Shown here: piece by piece, positions 1 through 5,539 of the stretch
Layout of the letters: each line of letters opens with the position of its first letter
Position numbering within the stretch: position 1 is the stretch's first letter
Source of the DNA: Candidatus Bathyarchaeota archaeon JdFR-04
GTDB lineage: Archaea; Thermoproteota; Bathyarchaeia; Bathyarchaeales; UBA233
DNA: 6,300 nt
Direction of reading: 5' to 3'
Assembly (NCBI GenBank): GCA_002010925.1
Contig: MTLR01000117.1
Coordinates: forward strand, 1-6,300
Notes under the pieces: generated by a model
What the model saw: only the letters and a program-made list of their open reading frames with translations
Told to the model about the DNA's origin: nothing
Database searches by the model: none
Program-made: the position numbers and the translations under genes

Positions 1-167
1 TTCCAGACGAAGGAGACTTTGAACCGAGGGCGATGAGAGAAATAGCTAAAGCCAAACATTTGAAGGGACTTAAATATCAGGGAGAATGGCTAACGCTGAA
101 CACGATGAAAGATCTAATTAGAATCAGAGAATACTTTGAAGGAATAAAACAACAGTCCTCTAAATAG
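1..167 (+). CDS. C-terminal fragment of a probable sugar-phosphate nucleotidyltransferase
   Basis: The reading frame is already open at the left edge (first full codon at base 3) and stops at TAG 165-167, leaving about 54 residues. The visible tail has a short charged helix (REIAKAKHLKGLKY) followed by GEWLTLNTMKDL and a final REYFEG helix. This resembles the end of the nucleotidyltransferase domain of glucose-1-phosphate thymidylyl- or uridylyltransferase-like proteins, where an aromatic residue followed by a D/N-T pair and an acidic residue (pattern like GFW..i(D/N)T..D) closes the fold. Such enzymes join a sugar 1-phosphate to an NTP to make an NDP-sugar in the cytoplasm. The catalytic N-terminus lies outside the window, so the family call rests only on this tail. 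The gene has no evident link to the Hdr operon downstream and probably belongs to a separate transcription unit. Confidence 0.5.
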   Translation, partial: PDEGDFEPRAMREIAKAKHLKGLKYQGEWLTLNTMKDLIRIREYFEGIKQQSSK

Positions 168-634
168 ATGCAGTAATTTCTATGTGGTATACCCAGAAAT
201 ATTCCCTACCAAAAGAAACAATTTAGAGATCAGGTTTTGAGCGGTAAGTTTAAGTATCCAGTTATTTTAAAGATTGGTTTCTCGACGACGACGCAAGTTT
301 GGTGTGTTAGTATGGAAAGGTGGTCTCAATACTGGGATGTTAGAGGTTGTCGCCGCGACGTTGTTCCAGAGGGTTCCTCTCGATATGAGTCTCATTGTCC
401 CGGGAAAAGGGTCTGCCACTTCGTTGAGATCAACCATTGCGTCTGTGCTAGAGAAGATATGACGCGGGAAAAACCGCTTGGAACAGGCTTCTTGCCAAGG
501 CAGCTAAAAGGCAACGAGGCGTTATATCGGGAGTTAGGTTTTGTTGAGGGTGAACAGCGGCTACTAAACACTATGGGCGAGGTTGAGTACTTTTCTAGGC
601 TTCGAAAGTTTGTGAAGACACAGCCTTAGGGTTG
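168..634 (+). other. Region between the upstream gene and hdrA; no recognised gene
   Basis: This stretch of about 465 bases holds no gene I recognise. Bases 168-236 are A+T-rich and could carry the promoter of what follows: AATTTAGA around 220-227 (preceded by AAAAGAAAC) and TTTAAGTAT at 249-257 are the best TATA-like candidates, both weak. From about 270 the composition becomes visibly more G+C-rich, and two open frames compete: 237-629 and 274-462. Three small hairpins occur: GTCG/CGAC at 349-359, AGAGG-GTT-CCTCT at 368-380 and GCGG/CCGC at 464-477. I see no tRNA, rRNA, CRISPR or insertion-sequence structure. It may be a decayed gene, a lineage-specific small gene or a long structured leader of the hdr operon; the sequence alone does not decide. 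Confidence 0.45.
237..629 (+). CDS. Doubtful hypothetical ORF, possibly a gene remnant
   Basis: This is an open frame of 130 codons, with a possible TTG start at 237 or in-frame ATG starts at 312 and 459, ending at TAG 627-629 just before hdrA. The first 75 residues are unusually rich in Trp, Cys, His and Arg and do not look like a folded archaeal protein. The last 55, from the ATG at 459, look more protein-like, with KGNEALYRELGFVEGEQRL and LLNTMGEVEYF segments. The first of these vaguely recalls the end of a GNAT acetyltransferase, and the second recalls the NTM motif of the truncated gene upstream; neither is strong. No good Shine-Dalgarno site precedes 237. In the middle, another frame (274-462) reads more naturally, which would fit a frameshifted remnant. 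I do not assign a function and would not be surprised if it is non-coding. Confidence 0.2.
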   Translation: MSGKFKYPVILKIGFSTTTQVWCVSMERWSQYWDVRGCRRDVVPEGSSRYESHCPGKRVCHFVEINHCVCAREDMTREKPLGTGFLPRQLKGNEALYRELGFVEGEQRLLNTMGEVEYFSRLRKFVKTQP

Positions 635-3600
635 ATGACAAATATGGAAAAAAATGTGCATAGTTCAGTTCTTGTTGTTGGCGGCGGTATCGCTGGAATT
701 CAAGCTTCCCTAGAACTCGCGGATTTAGGTCATAAGGTTTACTTGCTGGACGAATCCACTAGCATAGGCGGATCCATGGCTCAGCTTGATAAGATTTTTC
801 CGATTAATGATTGTTCAATCTGTACATTGATGGATAAATTGACCCAAGTGAGCCAACATCCAAACATTAAGGTTCTAACAAACGCCGAAATTGAGGGGCT
901 TCAAGGCGAAGCCGGCGATTTCGAGGTTACAGTTTTGAGGAGAGCTCGCTATGTGGATGAGGAAAAATGTAATGGATGCGGAGCCTGTGTTGAGAAATGT
1001 CCAGTTGAGGTTCCAGACGAGTTTAACATGAGGTTAAGCAAAAGGAAGAGCATATACATAAAATATCCTCAAGCTTTTCCAGTTACATATGCTATTGACA
1101 TGAACTCCTGCACCAAATGTGGAGCTTGCGTTGAGGTCTGTGAATATGACGCAATAAACCTTAATGAAACCGAAAAAAGGCTCACGTTGAAAGTTAGCTC
1201 CATAGTCTTAGCATTAGGTTTTTCGCCTTTTGACCCCAAGTTGAAAACTGAATATGGATATGGAAGATTCCCAAATGTTGTGAACAGCTTAGAGTTTGAA
1301 AGAATTCTCAGCGATTATGGTCCTTACAACGGGACGTTGTTGAGACCCTATGACCAACGTATCCCACGTAAGATAGCTTTCATTCAATGCGTAGGCTCTA
1401 GGGATGCCCAGCTTGGAAACATCTATTGTTCTTCTGTATGTTGTATGTATGCAATCAAAGAGGCTATAGCTGCAAAGGAACGCGACCCTACAGTTCAGTG
1501 CACCATATTCTACATGGACATACGAACTTCAGGGAAAGATTATGAGTTATATTATGAACAGGCTAAGAAGAAGTATGGAGTACGATTCGTAAGGTCTAGG
1601 GTTGCAAGCGTTGATGAGGCGCCTGACACACATAACCTATTGTTGAAGTATGTTGTCGACGAGGAACCCCGAACCGAGGAGTTTGACCTTGTAGTTTTGT
1701 CGACCGGTATGTGTCCACCCAAGAACGTGGAACGTCTAGCTAAAATTTTAGGTATAAATTTGAACAAGTATGGTTTCTGTATGACTAAAACTTTTTCCCC
1801 TATAGAAACCTCTAAACCTGGAATATTCGTCTGTGGAGCTTTCGCCAGACCAAAAGATATTCCAGAAACAGTAACGCAAGCCAGCGGCGTAGTTATTAAA
1901 ACTGCAAGGATTAATACTTCAGAAAGCTGTAAGCAAGCCCCCGTACAACCCCAAGTTGAAAGAGACTTATCCCAAGAAGAACCACGGATAGGAGTGTTCT
2001 TATGCCATTGTGGAGTTAACATAAGCAATGTAGTTAACATGAATGAGCTTGCCGAGTATGCGGGTAAACTACCAAATGTGGTTTTAGTTGAACATTTTCT
2101 CTATGCTTGTTCTCGGCATTCCCGTAACAAAATAGCTGAAAAAATCAGAGAACAAGGTCTAAACCGCATTGTAATCGGCGGCTGCACTCCTAGAACCCAT
2201 GAGGACTTATTCTTAGAAGTTATGCAAGAGGCTGGTTTAAACGTTTACTTGCTAGAAATAGCCAACCTGCGCGAACAGTGTGCATGGACACATTTGGAAC
2301 AACCCGAAAAAGCCACCGAGAAAGCTAAGAGTTTGGTTCAACTGGCCGTAGCCAAGGCCAAATTATTGACACCAGTTCTGAAACCAGCTGTTGATGTTAT
2401 CCCAACGGCTCTGGTTGTTGGCGGAGGATTAGCAGGCATGACTGCGGCTCTCGAGCTAGCTAACCAAGGATTCGAAGTGCACTTAGTAGAGAAAAGCGGA
2501 GAACTAGGAGGCCACCTACGTAATATTCATTATGTGCTTGGGGAAGAGAATCCACAGGAAGAGCTTAAGCATATTATCAGCAAGGTTTCAAGCTCACCAA
2601 ACATTCACGTTTATTTAAACAGCGAAGTAGTTGCTATCTCCGGACATGTTGGGAACTTCCAAACTCTGTTGAAGCATAAAGATGGGGCGAAGGAAATTCG
2701 ACACGGCGTCGTGATCCTTGCCACAGGAGCCTTAGAGTATAACCCAACGGAATATCTTTATGGTCAAAGCTCAAAGGTTATAACTCAACGCGAATTAGAA
2801 CAAAAGCTAGCTAAGGGCGAATTTAACGCGAAAAGCGTGGTTATGATTCAATGCGTAGGCGCTAGAACAAATGACAATCCCAACTGTTCAAGGATTTGTT
2901 GCGGGCATTCTGTGAAGAATGCTTTGAAGATTAAGGAGTTAAGCCCTGAAACCGAGGTTTATGTTTTCTACAAGGACATTAGAACCTTCGGTTTCTATGA
3001 AGACTACTACAGAAAAGCTTCGGAGAAAGGAGTTACATTCATATGTTATGAGGATGAACACAAACCTAGCGTTTCACTGGAGCATGGAGAACTTAAGGTT
3101 GTAGCTTGGGAGCCAGTTGTCAAACAATGGTTCTCCCTCCAACCTGACTTGGTAGTTTTAAACGCAGCCACGGTTGCAAACACAGATAACCGCAATTTCG
3201 CCGAGATGTTAGGAATTCCGCTAACCCAGGACGGCTTCTTCTTAGAAACAAAGATGGAACTTAGTCACGTAGATACTCCACGGGCCGGAGTGTTTATCTG
3301 CGGTTTGGCGCATTCACCAAAATTCATCGAGGAAACTATTACTCAAGCCTACGCTGCAGCAGCTCACGCGGCAGAGATTCTATCTAAATCCAGGCTAGAA
3401 ATTGAAGGAACAGTAGCTGTTATAAACGAAGATTTATGTAGCGGTTGCAGAATTTGTGAAAATCTATGTGAATATGGAGCCATTAAAATGAGAGAAGAAA
3501 ATGAAAGGCTCGTAGCATATGTGGTTGAAGCCCTATGCAAAAGCTGCGGCGTCTGCGGCGCTGCATGCCCGACTAACGCAATTAACTTGAACTATTTCAC

Positions 3601-3646
3601 CACAGAGCAAATTCTGGCACAAATTAAAGCTGCGCTGGTGGAATAG
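635..3646 (+). CDS. hdrA: Tandem HdrA: heterodisulfide reductase flavoprotein subunit with two FAD domains
   Basis: HdrA carries the FAD that, in characterised HdrABC-MvhAGD complexes, takes electrons from MvhD and bifurcates them to ferredoxin and, through HdrC, to HdrB. Methanogen HdrA has about 650 residues; this protein has 1003. Numbering from ATG 635, the first half has an FAD Rossmann motif (GGGIAG, 16-21), an inserted ferredoxin domain with two [4Fe-4S] motifs (Cys112/115/118/122 and 159/162/165/169) and the HdrA signature QCVGSR...C...CC (Cys252, 265, 269, 270). Residues 450-580 match the HdrA N-terminal domain (CHCG at 457-460, Cys492, GGC at 517, Cys549). Then come a second FAD motif (GGGLAG, 596-601), a second QCVGAR...CC motif (Cys740, 751, 755, 756) and a C-terminal ferredoxin (Cys935/938/941/945 and 968/971/974/978). 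The second flavin domain lacks the ferredoxin insert. ATG 644, preceded by GGTTGAT, is an alternative start; TTG 632 is less likely. No in-frame TGA, so no selenocysteine. No membrane segment is seen; it is cytoplasmic. Confidence 0.95.
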   Translation: MTNMEKNVHSSVLVVGGGIAGIQASLELADLGHKVYLLDESTSIGGSMAQLDKIFPINDCSICTLMDKLTQVSQHPNIKVLTNAEIEGLQGEAGDFEVTVLRRARYVDEEKCNGCGACVEKCPVEVPDEFNMRLSKRKSIYIKYPQAFPVTYAIDMNSCTKCGACVEVCEYDAINLNETEKRLTLKVSSIVLALGFSPFDPKLKTEYGYGRFPNVVNSLEFERILSDYGPYNGTLLRPYDQRIPRKIAFIQCVGSRDAQLGNIYCSSVCCMYAIKEAIAAKERDPTVQCTIFYMDIRTSGKDYELYYEQAKKKYGVRFVRSRVASVDEAPDTHNLLLKYVVDEEPRTEEFDLVVLSTGMCPPKNVERLAKILGINLNKYGFCMTKTFSPIETSKPGIFVCGAFARPKDIPETVTQASGVVIKTARINTSESCKQAPVQPQVERDLSQEEPRIGVFLCHCGVNISNVVNMNELAEYAGKLPNVVLVEHFLYACSRHSRNKIAEKIREQGLNRIVIGGCTPRTHEDLFLEVMQEAGLNVYLLEIANLREQCAWTHLEQPEKATEKAKSLVQLAVAKAKLLTPVLKPAVDVIPTALVVGGGLAGMTAALELANQGFEVHLVEKSGELGGHLRNIHYVLGEENPQEELKHIISKVSSSPNIHVYLNSEVVAISGHVGNFQTLLKHKDGAKEIRHGVVILATGALEYNPTEYLYGQSSKVITQRELEQKLAKGEFNAKSVVMIQCVGARTNDNPNCSRICCGHSVKNALKIKELSPETEVYVFYKDIRTFGFYEDYYRKASEKGVTFICYEDEHKPSVSLEHGELKVVAWEPVVKQWFSLQPDLVVLNAATVANTDNRNFAEMLGIPLTQDGFFLETKMELSHVDTPRAGVFICGLAHSPKFIEETITQAYAAAAHAAEILSKSRLEIEGTVAVINEDLCSGCRICENLCEYGAIKMREENERLVAYVVEALCKSCGVCGAACPTNAINLNYFTTEQILAQIKAALVE
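3637..3641 (+). promoter_or_regulatory. Shine-Dalgarno site of mvhD
   Basis: GGTGG lies inside the last codons of hdrA, six bases before the mvhD ATG at 3648. Its position within the upstream gene suggests translational coupling. Confidence 0.6.
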
Positions 3647-3647
3647 A

Positions 3648-4082
3648 ATGGAACCCGGAAATTTTGAACCGAAAATCATCGGTTTCCTATGCAACTGGTG
3701 TGCCTATGCTGGAGCTGACTTAGCTGGAATAAGCCGTATTCAGTATCCTCCAAACATACGGATAATCCGTGTAATGTGCAGCGGAAGAGTTGACCCATTA
3801 TTTGTTCTCGAAGCCTTAAAAAACGGGGCTGACGGCGTTCTCATAGGCGGATGCCACCCACCCTCTGATTGCCACTACCTAAGCGGAAATTTCAAAGCTT
3901 GGAGGAGAACCTTGTTACTAAAAAGAGTGCTCGCCCAATTCGGAATAGAGCCTGAACGCCTAAGAATAGAGTGGATTTCCGCTTCAGAAGGGGATAAATT
4001 CGCTAGGGTAGTAAAAGAAATGGTTGAAGAATTAAAAAAATTGGGTCCAAACCCGTTAAAGTTAACGGAAGAGGCGAAATAA
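3648..4082 (+). CDS. mvhD: MvhD: [2Fe-2S] electron-transfer subunit of F420-non-reducing hydrogenase
   Basis: MvhD is the small [2Fe-2S] protein that links the [NiFe] hydrogenase to HdrA in the cytoplasmic hydrogenase-heterodisulfide reductase complex. The 144-residue product has the family's usual length and its conserved cysteines: FLCNWCAYAGAD near the N-terminus (Cys15, Cys18), VMCSGRVDP (Cys44) and GGCHPPSDCHY (Cys69, Cys75). Four of these five would bind the cluster. The Arg-Val-Asp-Pro and Gly-Gly-Cys-His segments are typical of the family. The C-terminal third is a charged helix (KEMVEELKKLG). The gene starts one base after the hdrA stop, with GGTGG at 3637-3641 placed six bases before the ATG, so its translation is probably coupled to hdrA. 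The same family also joins HdrA to formate dehydrogenase in other systems; here the mvhG downstream favours a hydrogenase partner. Confidence 0.95.
   Translation: MEPGNFEPKIIGFLCNWCAYAGADLAGISRIQYPPNIRIIRVMCSGRVDPLFVLEALKNGADGVLIGGCHPPSDCHYLSGNFKAWRRTLLLKRVLAQFGIEPERLRIEWISASEGDKFARVVKEMVEELKKLGPNPLKLTEEAK
4071..4074 (+). promoter_or_regulatory. Shine-Dalgarno site of hdrC
   Basis: GAGG, within a longer purine run GGAAGAGG (4067-4074), lies eight bases before the hdrC ATG at 4083 and inside the end of mvhD. Confidence 0.55.
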
Positions 4083-4631
4083 ATGAACGAACAAGATAAA
4101 AGCGGGCAAGAAAAAATGGGGAAACAAATCATAAAAGCCTCAGAGCTAGACCCAAAATTCAAATATGAAATAACGCAGATGCACGGCGGAGAAAAACTTC
4201 TTATGTGCTTTCAGTGTGGAACATGTACATCCGACTGTCCAGTGGCACGATACAGCGATTCTTACCGTCCTAGACAGTTAATACGGATGACACAATTAGG
4301 ACTCAAAGAGCGGATTTTGAAAAGTGAAACTTTATGGCTTTGTGCCGCTTGCTTCACTTGTACAGACCGTTGCCCTCAAGGCGTCAAAGTCGCCGACGTT
4401 ATACGCATACTAAAAAACCTAGCAATAAAAGAGGGGTATGTCCCGCCGGTATTCAAGGAACTTGCCTCAAGCATATTAGACAATGGCTACGCCTACCGAA
4501 TTCCTGAACTGAGAATAAAAAAGCGGGAGCAGATAGGTTTGCCTCCACTGCCAAAGGGCAACCCTGAATCACTAGCCAAAATCCTCCATGGAATAGAGCT
4601 CAAAAAATTGCTGGAAAAAAGGGGTGAGTGA
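4083..4631 (+). CDS. hdrC: HdrC: iron-sulfur subunit of heterodisulfide reductase
   Basis: HdrC is a small ferredoxin-like subunit that conducts electrons from HdrA to the catalytic subunit HdrB. The 182-residue product has the family's length and two classical [4Fe-4S] motifs: CFQCGTCTSDCP (Cys42, 45, 48, 52) and CAACFTCTDRCP (Cys87, 90, 93, 97), separated by the usual helical YRPRQLIRM segment. There is no membrane-anchor segment, so this is the soluble HdrC type rather than the HdrDE type. The last 70 residues are helical and end in a charged tail (ELKKLLEKRGE). The ATG directly follows the mvhD stop, with no gap, and GAGG at 4071-4074 lies eight bases upstream, which indicates coupled translation. 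It could in principle serve an Hdr-like enzyme with another substrate, but pairing with a complete HdrB next door supports a true HdrBC module. Confidence 0.95.
   Translation: MNEQDKSGQEKMGKQIIKASELDPKFKYEITQMHGGEKLLMCFQCGTCTSDCPVARYSDSYRPRQLIRMTQLGLKERILKSETLWLCAACFTCTDRCPQGVKVADVIRILKNLAIKEGYVPPVFKELASSILDNGYAYRIPELRIKKREQIGLPPLPKGNPESLAKILHGIELKKLLEKRGE
4621..4627 (+). promoter_or_regulatory. Shine-Dalgarno site that decides the hdrB start
   Basis: GGGGTGA is close to the archaeal consensus GGAGGTGA and sits five bases before ATG 4633. It overlaps the alternative GTG start at 4624, so it favours the ATG as the real start of hdrB. Confidence 0.65.
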
Positions 4632-4632
4632 A

Positions 4633-5535
4633 ATGGCCGAAACTCAAGGCGAAATCAAATACCTAATCTTCTTAGGATGTGCCATACCCTACCGAGTATC
4701 TGCCTATGAACTTTCTACACGAAAGGTAATGGAAAAACTAGGCGTAAAACTCGAAGAAATGCCTGAGTTTAATTGTTGCGGAGTGCCTATGGACCCGATA
4801 AGTCACGAAATGATGTTGCTATTGGCGGCTAGAAACCTTTGCATGGCAGAAAGGAAAGGCCTAAACATCATGGCTTTATGTCCAGGATGCACTGGAGCCC
4901 TGAAAAAGGTAAATACGATGCTAAAAAACGACAAAAACCTCAGAGAAGAAATTAATAAGCATTTGAAGGAAGACGGTTTAGAATTCAAAGGAACAATAGA
5001 CGTTAAACATTTGATTCAAGTATTAAACGAGGATGTTGGATTAGAGAAAATTAAAACTTTAGTAAAGAAGCCTCTAAAAGGAATCAAGGTTGCAGAACAT
5101 AACGGATGCCACGTTTTACGTCCAAAAGAATACATGGGTTTCGACGACCCTGAAGATCCAAAAATCCTAAAGACGCTTATCGAAGTCACCGGAGCTGAGT
5201 GTCTAGACTATATGGATGAAAGCCAATGTTGTGGGGCGCCCGTAGCCGGAGTGAACGATCGAATCCCACTGCAACTTACCAAAGAAAAACTCGCCCACAT
5301 AAGGGATGTGGGCGCCCAAGCATTAATCACTATCTGTCCCTTTTGCCATATGATGTTTGACACCAACCAGATAAGGATAGAAAGGATGTTCAACGAAAAA
5401 TTCGGCATCCCAACCCTTCATTATCCACAGCTTCTAGGACTTGCCCTAGGGATGCCTCCCGAAGAATTGGGCTTCCGTGAGTTGAGAGTGAAGCCCACTG
5501 AACTCCTCAAACAGCTTGGCTTCCAAGGGAGTTAA
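4633..5535 (+). CDS. hdrB: HdrB: catalytic subunit of heterodisulfide reductase
   Basis: HdrB holds the two noncubane [4Fe-4S] clusters that split a disulfide; in methanogens the substrate is CoM-S-S-CoB. The 300-residue product has two complete CCG domains. The first uses Cys16 (FLGCAIPYR), Cys48-Cys49 (FNCCGVP) and Cys83/Cys86 (CPGC). The second uses Cys159 (HNGCH), Cys199-Cys200 (SQCCGAP) and Cys235/Cys238 (CPFC). All ten cysteines are present, so the catalytic site appears intact. I chose ATG 4633 because GGGGTGA at 4621-4627 sits five bases upstream as a Shine-Dalgarno site. A GTG at 4624 would add three residues and overlap hdrC by eight bases, but would consume that site. The hdrC-hdrB order is the common one. 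No coenzyme M or B genes or Mcr are visible, so the physiological disulfide is unproven. Confidence 0.94.
   Translation: MAETQGEIKYLIFLGCAIPYRVSAYELSTRKVMEKLGVKLEEMPEFNCCGVPMDPISHEMMLLLAARNLCMAERKGLNIMALCPGCTGALKKVNTMLKNDKNLREEINKHLKEDGLEFKGTIDVKHLIQVLNEDVGLEKIKTLVKKPLKGIKVAEHNGCHVLRPKEYMGFDDPEDPKILKTLIEVTGAECLDYMDESQCCGAPVAGVNDRIPLQLTKEKLAHIRDVGAQALITICPFCHMMFDTNQIRIERMFNEKFGIPTLHYPQLLGLALGMPPEELGFRELRVKPTELLKQLGFQGS
5527..5531 (+). promoter_or_regulatory. Shine-Dalgarno site of mvhG
   Basis: GGGAG lies eight bases before the TTG at 5540 and within the last codons of hdrB. No in-frame ATG competes nearby, so this site is the main support for the TTG start. Confidence 0.6.
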
Positions 5536-5539
5536 AAAA

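Noticed and set aside
274..462. Independent small gene in the frame starting with TTG 274
   Set aside because: It has no Shine-Dalgarno site, ends early without family resemblance, and overlaps another frame. It is discussed as a possible fragment of a broken gene, not listed as a gene.
603..615. Archaeal BRE/TATA promoter immediately before hdrA (CGAAAGTTTGTGA)
   Set aside because: The CGAAA part looks like a BRE, but TTTGTG is a poor TATA box. It is possible as a leaderless promoter but too weak to list.
632..638. C box of a C/D-box small RNA (TTGATGA)
   Set aside because: It lacks the leading purine, and I saw no matching D box and internal C'/D' boxes at proper spacing. It lies at the hdrA start.
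1388..1390. Possible selenocysteine in the QCVGSR motif of HdrA, as in some Methanococcales
   Set aside because: The codon is TGC, and there is no in-frame TGA in hdrA, mvhD or mvhG, so ordinary cysteine is used.
1552..2040. Long open frame on the minus strand inside hdrA
   Set aside because: It lies opposite conserved HdrA coding sequence, its product has no recognisable motif, and antisense openings of this length are common opposite genes with this codon use. The shorter minus-strand frames at 3875-4162, 4803-4988, 5208-5408, 5569-5793 and 5940-6170 were rejected for the same reason.
5281..5316. Inverted repeat GCCCACAT/ATGTGGGC within hdrB (around 5293-5314) as a possible hairpin
   Set aside because: It lies within conserved HdrB coding sequence with no U-run after it and no gene boundary nearby, so chance or coding constraint is enough to explain it.
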